Source of the DNA: Sporomusa silvacetica DSM 10669
GTDB taxonomy: Bacteria > Bacillota > Negativicutes > Sporomusales > Sporomusaceae
DNA: 64,000 bases
Assembly: GCF_002257705.1 (NCBI RefSeq)
Contig: NZ_LSLK01000065.1
Span: 1-64,000 of the forward strand
Reading direction: 5' to 3'
Shown here: positions 7,955 to 17,165 of the stretch, piece by piece
Position numbering within the stretch: position 1 is the stretch's first letter
Layout of the letters: each line of letters opens with the position of its first letter
The notes under the pieces: generated by a model
What the model saw: only the letters and a program-made list of their open reading frames with translations
Database searches by the model: none
Told to the model about the DNA's origin: nothing
Made by a program: the position numbers and the translations under genes

Positions 7955-7983
7955 TTGACATGAGTTAAATGGTGTGATAATAT
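7955..7983 (+). promoter_or_regulatory. Rightward promoter of the liv-catabolic operon
   Basis: TTGACA (7955-7960), a 17-base spacer, TAATAT (7978-7983). It leaves a leader of about 155 bases before livG. Confidence 0.8.
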
Positions 7984-8043
7984 ACAGCACATAACATAAA
8001 TGTTTAATCATTCAAAGACATATAAAAAACAGTTTTTTGAGTC

Positions 8044-8088
8044 AAAGAAGACTTTTCAGCGTTCTGCGCGAAAAGTCTTCTTTTTTTA
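8044..8088 (+). terminator. Intrinsic terminator inside the leader (possible attenuator)
   Basis: AAGAAGACTTTTC pairs with GAAAAGTCTTCTT around AGCGTTCTGCGC, followed by a T-run. It lies between the rightward promoter and livG with no gene before it, so it must either attenuate the operon or end a short RNA of about 100 bases. Confidence 0.75.
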
Positions 8089-8145
8089 TTCTGGTACAGT
8101 TTTAATTGAAAAGATAAAGTTTTACAAATGATTGGAGGTTTTTAT

Positions 8146-8919
8146 ATGCTTGCGATTCGTAATGTTTCGCGAATTTTTGGTGGACTAGTCGCCCTCGACA
8201 AGGTCAATATAAATATTAGGAAAGGAGAAATTAGAGGGTTAATTGGTCCAAACGGATCAGGGAAAACAACGATGATTAACGTAATTACAGGCTTTTATGT
8301 ACCATCGTCTGGTACTATCCATTTTAATGATAAAGATATCAGTGGACAGAGTCCCTATAATATTACCAAACAAGGATTAGTACGTACCTTTCAAAATATT
8401 AACCTGTTTTCCGATATGACTGCTATTGAGAATGTGGCAACTGCTTATTCTTTGCATATGAAAAATAATTTGTTTTCTACTGTATTTAATACCAGCTTCT
8501 TTCGTAAAGAAGAACGGAGATCTTTCGAAATAGCAGAATCAATATTGGATTTTGTCGGACTGAAAGATAAAAAAGATCTTAGGGCTAAGAACCTTCCATA
8601 CGGTCAGCAACGATTATTGGAAATAGGCCGCGCCTTAGCTACTGAACCACGCTTGCTACTACTTGATGAACCTGTTGCAGGCATGAATGATCAGGAAAGT
8701 GATGAAGTGGCTGGATTAATTCAAAAACTGCGTGATAATGGCAAGACGATTCTACTGATTGAACACCATATGAAATTTGTCATGAGTCTTTGCGATAAAC
8801 TGACGGTATTAAGTTCAGGCAATGTAATTGCAGAAGGCACTCCCCGAGAAATTCAAAACAATGAAGATGTTATAAGAATCTATTTAGGAAAAAGGAGAAC
8901 CGTAAATGCTGCACATTGA
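8146..8919 (+). CDS. ABC transporter ATP-binding protein, LivG type
   Basis: 257 residues with Walker A GPNGSGKTT, the family-specific insert of LivG proteins (NLFSTVFNTSFFRKEER), signature LPYGQQRLLEIGRALA, Walker B LLLLDEPVAGM and the H-loop EHH. It drives branched-chain amino-acid-type (HAAT) uptake together with LivF, LivH and LivM. Start taken at ATG 8146, seven bases after GGAGG; an earlier in-frame ATG at 8128 precedes that site. It overlaps livF by 14 bases. First gene of the rightward operon. The transported solute need not be a branched-chain amino acid, because this family also takes amides and urea. Confidence 0.9.
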   Translation: MLAIRNVSRIFGGLVALDKVNINIRKGEIRGLIGPNGSGKTTMINVITGFYVPSSGTIHFNDKDISGQSPYNITKQGLVRTFQNINLFSDMTAIENVATAYSLHMKNNLFSTVFNTSFFRKEERRSFEIAESILDFVGLKDKKDLRAKNLPYGQQRLLEIGRALATEPRLLLLDEPVAGMNDQESDEVAGLIQKLRDNGKTILLIEHHMKFVMSLCDKLTVLSSGNVIAEGTPREIQNNEDVIRIYLGKRRTVNAAH

Positions 8920-9613
8920 TAAGCTAACCTGTCATTATGGTGTAATAAAAGCCTTGGACAATGTAAATATAAAAATTGATAAAGAGGGTATCTATGCGGT
9001 AATTGGTGCAAATGGTGCAGGAAAATCGACTCTCATTAGAACAATTGTCGGCTTGGTTAAACCAACTCAGGGGAAAATAACATTTTTAAACAAAGATATT
9101 ACGGCACTGGAAACTCATGATGTAATTCGGGAAGGTATTTCAGTATGTCCGGAAGGGAGGCGTATTTTTAAATCAGTAACAGTATATGAAAACTTGCTTT
9201 CCGGTGCCTACATAATAAATGATCAAAAAAGAATCAAAGAAAACATCGACATTGTTTACGAGTTTTTTCCCAAACTTTCCGAAAGACGAGAACAATTGGC
9301 GGGAACTTTATCAGGCGGGGAACAACAAATGTTAGCAATCGGACGCGCACTCATGTGCAATCCAAAATTATTACTATTGGATGAGCCGTCAATGGGACTT
9401 GCACCAAATTTAGTAGATATGGTTTTCGACGCCGTTGTCAAAATCTACTCCGAGCAAAGAATACCAATCATTATAGTAGAGCAAAATTCTGAAATGGCAT
9501 TGAGTATATCGGACTATGGTTATGTTTTAGAAGTAGGCAAACTTGATTTGGAGGGGACTGGACAAGAATTACTTCTTTGCGATGAAGTGAAGAAGAAATA
9601 TCTTGGAGCGTAG
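8906..9613 (+). CDS. ABC transporter ATP-binding protein, LivF type
   Basis: 235 residues, typical LivF length, with Walker A GANGAGKST, the SVCPEGRRIF segment diagnostic of LivF, signature LSGGEQQMLAIGRALM and Walker B LLLLDEPSMGLAP. It pairs with LivG to power the HAAT importer at the inner face of the cytoplasmic membrane. It overlaps the end of livG, so translation is coupled. Confidence 0.92.
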   Translation: MLHIDKLTCHYGVIKALDNVNIKIDKEGIYAVIGANGAGKSTLIRTIVGLVKPTQGKITFLNKDITALETHDVIREGISVCPEGRRIFKSVTVYENLLSGAYIINDQKRIKENIDIVYEFFPKLSERREQLAGTLSGGEQQMLAIGRALMCNPKLLLLDEPSMGLAPNLVDMVFDAVVKIYSEQRIPIIIVEQNSEMALSISDYGYVLEVGKLDLEGTGQELLLCDEVKKKYLGA

Positions 9614-9646
9614 TACAAACTATTTAGAATTTAAAGGAGGATTTTT

Positions 9647-10789
9647 ATGAAAAACCGAGGCTTAATCTCATTGTGTTTGATTTTTTTGTTTCTGTTGACT
9701 GTTATTATGGCAGGGTGCGGGTCAAGTTCCAATACTGTTAAGATTGGTGCTATTGGTCCACTGACAGGGGAAAGTTCAATTGGTGGTTTGGATGAGCTTG
9801 ATGGTAAAAGAATGGCGGTTGAGGACTTTAATGCTAAAGGCGGCATCAATGGTAAAAAAGTTGAGCTTTTTTCAGAAGATGACGCATCCCAGCCATCTCA
9901 ATCTGCAGCTGCAGCTATGAAGTTAATTAATCAGAACAAGGTAGTTGCTCTTGTGGGAGCACAAAACAGTGCATGTACATTAGCAATGATGGAGATTCTT
10001 TCTAAATATAAAATTCCTGGTGTCACTCCGGGATCTAGTTCTCCGTCAATCACTAATTCAGGTAACCAATGGATTACCCGTGCTTTCCCAGGAGATGAGA
10101 TTCAGGCCGGTGCTCTTGTAAATTACGCTAAAAATAAAATGAACGTGAAAAAAATCGGAGTCATCTATGTAAATGATGATTTTGGCAAGGGCGGTTTTAA
10201 AGCAATTAGTAAAGCCGCAGAACAGCAAGGTATTGAAGTTGTTTCTGAATCATTTATGGGTGAAGATAAAGATATGCGTACTCAACTGACAAAAATCAAA
10301 AGTGCCAATGTAGATGGACTTTTTATTTGGTGTCAGTATGTTCCGGGCAGCCTTATTATGAAGCAAGCTAGAGAGATGAATTGGAATACCCAGTTTTATG
10401 GATCAACCGGTATTTTACATCCTAAGACATTTGAATTGTCCGGTGGTGCCTATGCTGGAGCAATAAATTCCGTACCATTTATTCCTAATTTGCCAGATCC
10501 AGAAAAGCAAAACTGGGTAAAGCGATATAAGGATAAATTTGGAAAAGAGCCATCGCAGAATTCTGCACGTGCTTATGATGCTACCATGCTTTTGCTTGAA
10601 GCAATCAAAAGAGCAAATTCCACTGATCCTAAGGTAATTCAAGAAGCCATTAGAACAACGCAAGATCATGAAGGACTTCAAGGAAAAATTTCAATTGATA
10701 AAAGTAACGGGGAATACATTGGTGATGTAATGATTGTTAAAGCAGAAACTGCGGGCTGGTCGTTTGTTGAATCAGTTTCAAGCAAGTAA
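9647..10789 (+). CDS. ABC transporter substrate-binding lipoprotein, LivJ type
   Basis: 380 residues. A signal peptide with a lipobox ending at Cys24 (VIMAGC) anchors it to the membrane. The mature part is a type 1 periplasmic binding fold: IGAIGPLTGESSIGG, a DDASQPSQS segment, a GAQNSACTLAM first-lobe site and IGVIYVNDDFGKGG in the second lobe. RBS AAAGGAGG before the ATG. It captures the operon's substrate and delivers it to LivHM. Specificity cannot be read off; the catabolic genes suggest an amino acid, amide or acylated derivative. Confidence 0.9.
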   Translation: MKNRGLISLCLIFLFLLTVIMAGCGSSSNTVKIGAIGPLTGESSIGGLDELDGKRMAVEDFNAKGGINGKKVELFSEDDASQPSQSAAAAMKLINQNKVVALVGAQNSACTLAMMEILSKYKIPGVTPGSSSPSITNSGNQWITRAFPGDEIQAGALVNYAKNKMNVKKIGVIYVNDDFGKGGFKAISKAAEQQGIEVVSESFMGEDKDMRTQLTKIKSANVDGLFIWCQYVPGSLIMKQAREMNWNTQFYGSTGILHPKTFELSGGAYAGAINSVPFIPNLPDPEKQNWVKRYKDKFGKEPSQNSARAYDATMLLLEAIKRANSTDPKVIQEAIRTTQDHEGLQGKISIDKSNGEYIGDVMIVKAETAGWSFVESVSSK

Positions 10790-10932
10790 CTTATTACAAT
10801 CAAAATATAGTTTTCAAGTTTATATGAGGAAAGAAAAACAGGAAGTTTAATTCGACAGGTTTTTCTTTCCTGAATTTTAAAGTTACATTTTTGACTTGGA
10901 GATCAAGTCATGATTGATGAAAGGTGTAGCAG

Positions 10933-11772
10933 ATGAAAGAGAATCTTAGAATAGCTGCCGTTCAGATGCCTACTGTCTGGATGGATTACAAAGAAAACTT
11001 AAAGTACATGAAAGAAGCAATTGAGCGAGCGAAAGAAGAGCAAAATGTTGATTTGGTAATATTTCCGGAATTGTCCAGCATCGGATATATACGGGAACGT
11101 AACAAACAGTTTGGTTGTAAGTATATAAAAAGTGCTGAAAAAATTTCCGGCCCATTTGTAAGCGGAATCGCCCAACAAGCGAAAAAATCCGGAGTCTATG
11201 TAATTACTGGCATGACAGAACTTCATCCGGAGATCACAGGCTCTCTTTATAACTCTGCAGTACTCATTGATCCCCGTGGTGATATTGTTGGTAAACATCG
11301 CAAACTTCATATTCCAGGATATGAAAAACATTATTTTATTCCCGGCAGTAGTGCTGAAGTTTTTAAAACGCCTATTGGCAATATTGGCATAACAATCTGC
11401 TATGATGGCCAATTCCCTGAATTGACCAGAACACTAGCACTTAAAGGAGCAGAAGTACTGGTAATGCTTTGGAATATGCCCGATTTTTCCAACCCGCCAG
11501 AATTGTTACATTATATTACCGCAACAAGAGCAGCGGAAAACAGGATGTTTTCCATTTCTTGTAACCGTATTGGCCAAGACGGTGAAATAAGCTTCTTTGG
11601 ACATAGCGCAGTATCTGATCCAGTTGGCAACTTTTTGGCGAAAGCAGAAAGAGAAGAAACAATTCTTTATGCAACATTAAGCCGCGATGTGCTTTTAGAG
11701 GAACGTGCTCAGCAGCCGGTATTTAGGGATCGCCGTCCAGATATGTACTCTGAATTAATTAAACCGCTATGA
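10933..11772 (+). CDS. Carbon-nitrogen hydrolase (nitrilase superfamily, amidase-like)
   Basis: 279 residues with the full Glu-Lys-Cys triad: E46 in VIFPELSS, K124 in HRKLHIPG, and C156 in ITICYDGQFPE. The length and motif spacing fit the omega-amidase / N-carbamoyl-amine amidohydrolase branch rather than true nitrilases. It would hydrolyse a C-N bond of an imported amide in the cytoplasm. It lies between livJ and the M20 gene inside the transporter operon, so its substrate is probably the transported compound or a product of it. With the aminotransferase downstream, an omega-amidase route for a 2-oxo amide is possible (inference). Confidence 0.85.
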   Translation: MKENLRIAAVQMPTVWMDYKENLKYMKEAIERAKEEQNVDLVIFPELSSIGYIRERNKQFGCKYIKSAEKISGPFVSGIAQQAKKSGVYVITGMTELHPEITGSLYNSAVLIDPRGDIVGKHRKLHIPGYEKHYFIPGSSAEVFKTPIGNIGITICYDGQFPELTRTLALKGAEVLVMLWNMPDFSNPPELLHYITATRAAENRMFSISCNRIGQDGEISFFGHSAVSDPVGNFLAKAEREETILYATLSRDVLLEERAQQPVFRDRRPDMYSELIKPL

Positions 11773-11834
11773 ATGTGATGCTTTTTTAACAATGTATGTA
11801 TTTAAAATAAATTGTTTTTGGAGTTGATGAAATT

Positions 11835-12977
11835 TTGGAAGCTTTATATGAAATAACACGGGAGAAGGTTATAGCACTCCTTGCTGAGCTTATTAAGACA
11901 CCCAGTATAAGCCGCAATGAAACCGAGTTGGCAAAAAAATTGATGTTATTATGTAAAAATGTGGGATTTGAGGCATATATTGATCGACACGGTAACATGA
12001 TCGCCCATAAAAAGTTTAAGAAGCCAGGTCTTAGACTAGCACTAAATTCTCATATGGATACAGTTGATGTTGGCGAAAACTGGACCCAGGATCCATTTGG
12101 TGCAGAAATTTGCGAAAATGTTATGTATGGCTTGGGGAGTTGTGATTGTAAAGCTTCCATGGTTGCCATGTTTTTAGCAATGGAGAAAATCCTGCGAAGT
12201 GGTGCTGAACTCAATGGGGAGCTATGCTTTACGGCAGTAGTACAAGAAGAAGTTCAAGGAGAGTATAACAAAGGCACTGTAAAAATGATCAATGATGGTT
12301 TTGCCGCCGACTTAGCCCTCATTGGAGAACCAACGGGGCTCGCTATTTGCCGTGGTTGTGAAGGTATGGTGGAAGTGGAAGTAACAACGCAAGGTGTTTC
12401 TGTGCATGGCAGCAACGCGGAAAACGGAACAAACGCTATTTTGCATATGACTAAATTGATTGAGCGGGTTGCTCAAATAAAACCAAGTTTTAGTGATTTG
12501 TTGGGTAGCGGTGCTATTAACATCGGCGTGATTCATGGGGGACTTCGCTCTAGTATGGTTCCTGATTCATGTAAATTAAAAATTGGTCGATTTGTAGTAG
12601 AAGGCGAAAGCGGTAAGGGATTTTTAGAAGAAATTAACAATATTATTACTGAGTTGCAACAAAAAGATAAATCTTTTGTTGCTAATGCAGAATTGACTTA
12701 TAACTCCAGCGCCGGCGTCGTACCAGAGAATATTTCGGCGATTGATGTGTTTAAAGAAGCAACCCTTGAGGTTATGGGCAAAGAGGCACCAGTTACCGGG
12801 ATGCGTGCACATCTTGATTCTGATTTTTTGATCAATCTTGCACAAATACCAAGTTTTGCATTTGGTCCTGGTGACATGGCAAGAGCTCATAAGGCCGATG
12901 AATATATTGAAATTGATGATGTCGTTACGGCTGCTAAGGTATATGAAAAGGCTATCCTGAAAATTCTTTCAAAATAA
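11835..12977 (+). CDS. M20-family metallo-hydrolase (ArgE/DapE/ACY1/CPG2)
   Basis: 380 residues. Two-metal site residues are visible: H73 and D75 in SHMDTVDVGE, an aspartate in LGSCDCKAS, the catalytic E-E pair in VVQEEVQGEY, and a late histidine in GMRAHLDSDF / RAHKADEYI. The middle (about 175-290) is the dimerisation lobe. Members remove acyl, carbamoyl or peptide groups from amino acids. TTG start at 11835 with GGAG 11 bases upstream; the ATG nearby is in another frame. Its place within the liv operon suggests deacylation of the imported compound. Confidence 0.87.
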   Translation: MEALYEITREKVIALLAELIKTPSISRNETELAKKLMLLCKNVGFEAYIDRHGNMIAHKKFKKPGLRLALNSHMDTVDVGENWTQDPFGAEICENVMYGLGSCDCKASMVAMFLAMEKILRSGAELNGELCFTAVVQEEVQGEYNKGTVKMINDGFAADLALIGEPTGLAICRGCEGMVEVEVTTQGVSVHGSNAENGTNAILHMTKLIERVAQIKPSFSDLLGSGAINIGVIHGGLRSSMVPDSCKLKIGRFVVEGESGKGFLEEINNIITELQQKDKSFVANAELTYNSSAGVVPENISAIDVFKEATLEVMGKEAPVTGMRAHLDSDFLINLAQIPSFAFGPGDMARAHKADEYIEIDDVVTAAKVYEKAILKILSK

Positions 12978-12997
12978 ACTCTATTGAGGTGACGTTA

Positions 12998-13870
12998 ATG
13001 GGATTGTTTTTACTTCAATTGGTCAATGGTTTGACTCTTGGAATTATTTATGGACTGGGTGCATTGGGATTTACAATGGTCTATAAAGCCCTTAGAGAAC
13101 TTAACTTTGCGCACACTGATACAATAATGATTGCTGCGTTTTTGATGTATACCTTTAGTGTTACTTTGGGGTTACCCATGTATATTACTTTCTCTGTGGT
13201 AATAATTCTTATGCTGTTCTACGGATTATTAATTGAAAAAGTTATTTTTAAGCAATTTAGAAAGGCCTCTCCTTTGACGTTCATGTTGGTGTCTATTTCT
13301 CTATCAAGTGTGGTGAAAAATATCGGTCTTCTTTTATGTGGGCCTGAGCCACGCTCACTACCTTTGTTCTTAGGTACACAAAAGATATCCATTATTGATA
13401 CTGCTATTCCCCTTAGCAATTTGTATATTTTGCTGATTGCGTTATTTTTTCTGGGAGTTTTTCAATTGTTTTTTACCAAAACAAAATTCGGCCTTTCTAT
13501 CCGGCTTGCATCGGAAGATACGGAGACGGCCGAATTAATGGGAATTAAAGTTTTGCATGTGCGTGTGGCTATTTTTGCTATTACTTCCGCTTTAGGAGGC
13601 ATTGCCGGTCTTTTAGTAGCCCCGTTATTTTCAGTTACCACAGAATTAGGTGCTCAATTGGCATTGAAGATTTTTGTATCGGCAGTTGTTGGTGGTGTGG
13701 GAGATTTGACGGGAGCAATCGCAGGCGGAATGCTTGTTGGTATCACCGAAGCTTTAACGGCGGCCTTTATTTCTTCAAACTATAAAGATGTTATTGTGTT
13801 TACTGCAGGTATTATTACCTTGGCATTTTGCCCGCTTGGTATATTTAGACGTGTTGTAAATAAACATTGA
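12998..13870 (+). CDS. ABC transporter permease, LivH type
   Basis: 290 residues, strongly hydrophobic with about eight membrane segments, opening LFLLQLVNGLTLGIIYGLGALGFTMVYK as in LivH, and the EAA-like VGGVGDLTGAIAGGMLVGITE near the C terminus. It forms the inner-membrane channel with LivM. ATG 12998 is preferred over GTG 12989 because GAGGTG lies at the right distance. The two permease genes sit after two hydrolase genes, an unusual order, since liv genes are normally contiguous. Confidence 0.9.
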   Translation: MGLFLLQLVNGLTLGIIYGLGALGFTMVYKALRELNFAHTDTIMIAAFLMYTFSVTLGLPMYITFSVVIILMLFYGLLIEKVIFKQFRKASPLTFMLVSISLSSVVKNIGLLLCGPEPRSLPLFLGTQKISIIDTAIPLSNLYILLIALFFLGVFQLFFTKTKFGLSIRLASEDTETAELMGIKVLHVRVAIFAITSALGGIAGLLVAPLFSVTTELGAQLALKIFVSAVVGGVGDLTGAIAGGMLVGITEALTAAFISSNYKDVIVFTAGIITLAFCPLGIFRRVVNKH

Positions 13871-13889
13871 TGACAAAGGGGAGGTTACT

Positions 13890-14900
13890 TTGAAAAATAT
13901 TATACATAGTAAGCAAAGACTATTAATTATTATCGGGATACTCGTTCTATTTGCAATTGTTGCCAGTAGTGATTATTTAATGTTTTTAAGTATTTTTTCA
14001 AGTATCAATGCCATTGCCGTGTTAGGCATTGTTCTTATATCAGGACTTACCGGTCAACTCCATCTTGGGCAGGCGGCCTTAGTGGGTATTGGTGCCTATG
14101 TATCCGCAATTTTAATGCTAAAAGCAGGAATGTCTTTTTGGCTTACGATTCCTATCTCTGTAATATCATCGGCCGTAGTAGGATGTGTACTGGGCATTCC
14201 AACCCTTAAGTTGAGTGGTGGTTCCTATCTTGCGCTGGTTACCCAGACCTTTGGCGAGATCATTTATATTCTTATTCTTAATGCTGTAGACTTAACCGGC
14301 GGTCCTTTTGGTATTGCTGGAATTAAAGTTCCTGAAATAGGTTCTTTTAAGTTTGATTCTTTACAATCCTATTTCTTTCTTTGTGTAATAATTCTCTTTG
14401 TTTTGTATTGTGTAGCAAAGCAAATTATACAATCACGATATGGTAGAATATTTATTTCAATTAAAGAATCGGAAGCGGCTGCTCAATCTGTAGGAATTAA
14501 TACTATGAAGTACAAGATTTTAGCATTTACTCTTGCCGCGGCTTTCGGCGGTTTTGCGGGAGTTCTGTACGGCCCGTTTATTGGATATTTAAGTCCGGAA
14601 CAATTTAGATGGCAACCATCACTCTTACTGATTTCCATGGGGATTATTGGTGGATTAAGCAGCCTGGAAGGCGGCATAATGGGATCCTTTATTCTTACTT
14701 TTTTGCCGGAATTGCTACGGGCAACAGACCAGTATCGGTTAATACTTTATGGAATATTACTCATTTTTACGCTGGCGTTTTTGCCCAGTGGTATTGTATC
14801 TTTGTTTGGCAAGTCTGTTAAAGAGATCAAAGCTATGTTTAAAGAGAGATACATGATCATCTTTGATAAAACGATAGTAAAAGCAAGCCAGTCGAAATAG
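13890..14900 (+). CDS. ABC transporter permease, LivM type
   Basis: 336 residues with about nine to ten membrane segments and the LivM landmarks GLTGQLHLGQAALVGIGAY and GIIGGLSSLEGGIMGSF. It completes the HAAT importer with LivH, LivG, LivF and the lipoprotein. TTG start at 13890 with GGGGAGG six bases before it. Followed by about 90 bases without a clear terminator, so the aminotransferase is probably in the same message. Confidence 0.9.
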   Translation: MKNIIHSKQRLLIIIGILVLFAIVASSDYLMFLSIFSSINAIAVLGIVLISGLTGQLHLGQAALVGIGAYVSAILMLKAGMSFWLTIPISVISSAVVGCVLGIPTLKLSGGSYLALVTQTFGEIIYILILNAVDLTGGPFGIAGIKVPEIGSFKFDSLQSYFFLCVIILFVLYCVAKQIIQSRYGRIFISIKESEAAAQSVGINTMKYKILAFTLAAAFGGFAGVLYGPFIGYLSPEQFRWQPSLLLISMGIIGGLSSLEGGIMGSFILTFLPELLRATDQYRLILYGILLIFTLAFLPSGIVSLFGKSVKEIKAMFKERYMIIFDKTIVKASQSK

Positions 14901-14992
14901 TAAATTCAATTTGTAAGATGTCCGGCATTTTTGGAGAAACATTATAGATAATCTATTAGTTAGCAATTCGATTTTGAGTGGGAGGATTTGAA

Positions 14993-16183
14993 ATGGTAAC
15001 GCAGCGGATAAAAAACATGACGCCATCGGCTACTGAAGAAATGACAGCCATAGTTGAAAATATGAAACGGCAAAATATTAATGTAATTGGTCTTAATCTT
15101 GGTGAACCGGATTTTAATACACCTGCTAATATAAATAATGCTGCTAAGAAAGCGTTAGATGATGGGTTTACAAAGTATACCGCAGTAGCTGGTATTCCGG
15201 AGTTGCGCAGTGCGATATGCGAAAAGTTTAAAATCGATAACGGAGTTAATTATAAGCCAAATGAAATTTTGGTTGCAACAGGAGCGAAACAAGCATTATT
15301 TAATGCTATATTCACAACTTGCGAAGCTGGTGATGAAGTGATTTTACCAACACCATGCTGGGTAAGTTATGTCGAAATGATTAAATTAGCTGGTGCCAAA
15401 CCAGTATTTGTTAAATCTGATGAGAGTACGGGATTCCAATTAAATATCCCAAAAATCGCCGCGGCGATCACTGCTAAAACAAAAGCAATTATTATCAATA
15501 ATCCTAACAATCCAACTGGTGCAGTTTATAGTGAAGATTGTTTAAAAGAATTAGCTAAGCTTGTCGAAGAAAAAGATCTATATATAATTTCAGATGAAGT
15601 CTATGAAAAGCTGATTTATGATGGTGTAAAGCATGTTTGTATAGCAACTTTGTTACCCAATAAACGGGAGAATGTAATTATTATCAACGGTTTTTCAAAA
15701 ACCTATGCAATGACTGGCTGGCGGATTGGTTATGTGGCGGCGAACGAAACTTTAATCAAAGGAATGGATGCGCTGCAAGGGCATATTACTTCTTCTGTAA
15801 ATTCTATGACTCAGATTGCTTCAATTGAAGCATTAACAGGTCAGCAGCAAACGATTGAGGATATGAAAAAAGAATTTAATGAGCGGAGAAAATATTTGAT
15901 GGATAGAATAAAGTCTATCCCGGAATTGAGTTGTGATGTACCTCAGGGAGCTTTTTATATTCTGCCGAATATAGAAAAACTTTTCGGAAAGAAATACAAA
16001 GGGAAAGTACTAAAAACCTCCGTAGATGTAACGAATTTTTTCTTAGAAGCCGCAAACGTTGCAGTAGTACCTGGTGAAGCTTTCCAAGCACCCAATAATG
16101 TACGTATTTCTTATTCGAATTCAATGGGAAACCTTGTTAAGGGAATGAATAACTTAGAAAACGCTTTAGCTGATTTGTTGTGA
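14993..16183 (+). CDS. Class I/II pyridoxal-phosphate aminotransferase (AspB-like)
   Basis: 396 residues of fold type I. Visible: NLGEPDFNTP, the cofactor-phosphate ATGAKQALFN, NNPNNPTGAVY, the ISDEVYEKL aspartate that holds the pyridine nitrogen, and the Schiff-base lysine in FSKTYAMTGWRIGY. Start at ATG 14993 with GGAGG seven bases before. It moves an amino group between an amino acid and a 2-oxo acid in the cytoplasm; the neighbouring importer and amidohydrolases suggest it acts on their amino-acid product. Substrate preference is not determinable here. Confidence 0.9.
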   Translation: MVTQRIKNMTPSATEEMTAIVENMKRQNINVIGLNLGEPDFNTPANINNAAKKALDDGFTKYTAVAGIPELRSAICEKFKIDNGVNYKPNEILVATGAKQALFNAIFTTCEAGDEVILPTPCWVSYVEMIKLAGAKPVFVKSDESTGFQLNIPKIAAAITAKTKAIIINNPNNPTGAVYSEDCLKELAKLVEEKDLYIISDEVYEKLIYDGVKHVCIATLLPNKRENVIIINGFSKTYAMTGWRIGYVAANETLIKGMDALQGHITSSVNSMTQIASIEALTGQQQTIEDMKKEFNERRKYLMDRIKSIPELSCDVPQGAFYILPNIEKLFGKKYKGKVLKTSVDVTNFFLEAANVAVVPGEAFQAPNNVRISYSNSMGNLVKGMNNLENALADLL

Positions 16184-16219
16184 TAGAGTTAAGAAATATC
16201 AAATTAGGAGATGTATAAA

Positions 16220-17113
16220 ATGCAAGAGTTGAAAAATCAATTAAACGGTATTTATGTATTGGCAGTAACTCCAATGAAAGATAATTTTGAATTGGATATG
16301 AGCGCATTACGGCGTAATATTGATCATTTTATCACTTCTGGTATTAATGGAGTGGTAGTTGGTGGTACTTATGCTGAATATCCCAGTATGAGTATCGAAG
16401 AAAGGAAAGTATTATTTACTACTGCCGTTAATGCGGTTGCAGGTCGTGTGCCGATTATTTGTTGTACAGCGGCAAGTGGTACAGAGGAGGCTATTCAGCT
16501 TACTAAATTCGCCCAAGAAGTTGGAGCTGATGGCGTTATGGTTACACCACCGTATGTTTCAGAAGTTCGCTCGCGTGACATGATATATCATTTTGAGCAA
16601 CTTGATGCGGCCGTAGATATGCCGATTCTTATCTATAACAGTACGAGTATTGGGGTTCATTTAACTCCACAAGACATTGCAGAACTTGCCAAACTAAAAA
16701 ATGTTTTAGGTGTAAAACAAGGGGCAACCGATTTACATGTTTTAGTTCGTACACAAGCTTATGCTGGTCATGACATTTCTGTAATGTGTGCCTCTGATGG
16801 CATTATTCTTGGTGCGCTTGCTATTGGATATCCGGGGTGCACGTCAACGAATGCTAACTTTATGGCAAGTGAATTTGTTTCTTTGTATAATGAAGTTAAG
16901 AATGGTGAACTTAAAAAAGCGCAAAAGAGATTTTATCGTTGGCAACCAATGCGTGATATGGCAACAAAATACGGACAGCCAGCTATGGTTAAAGCAGGTA
17001 TGGAATTAATGGGATTACCATCAGGTCCGGTTAGAGCACCATTTCGAACACTAGATGCAGCAGCAAAAGCTGAGATCAAAGTAGCACTTGAAAATAGTGG
17101 GATTTTAAAATAG
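16220..17113 (+). CDS. DHDPS/NAL-family class I aldolase or lyase
   Basis: 297 residues of the dihydrodipicolinate synthase / N-acetylneuraminate lyase superfamily. The Schiff-base lysine is in LGVKQGATD and the catalytic tyrosine in LIYNSTSIG. The substrate-binding loop that is normally GTTGE reads GGTYAEY here, so it is not a housekeeping DapA. Start at ATG 16220, since the ATG at 16211 touches the ribosome binding site. A second family member at 31285 keeps the canonical GTTGE loop. It probably cleaves or dehydrates a 2-oxo acid arising from the aminotransferase step (inference). Confidence 0.85.
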   Translation: MQELKNQLNGIYVLAVTPMKDNFELDMSALRRNIDHFITSGINGVVVGGTYAEYPSMSIEERKVLFTTAVNAVAGRVPIICCTAASGTEEAIQLTKFAQEVGADGVMVTPPYVSEVRSRDMIYHFEQLDAAVDMPILIYNSTSIGVHLTPQDIAELAKLKNVLGVKQGATDLHVLVRTQAYAGHDISVMCASDGIILGALAIGYPGCTSTNANFMASEFVSLYNEVKNGELKKAQKRFYRWQPMRDMATKYGQPAMVKAGMELMGLPSGPVRAPFRTLDAAAKAEIKVALENSGILK

Positions 17114-17165
17114 TCTAAATGTATAATTAAGGAATATATGACAATGTTAAACAGGAGGAATTAAC

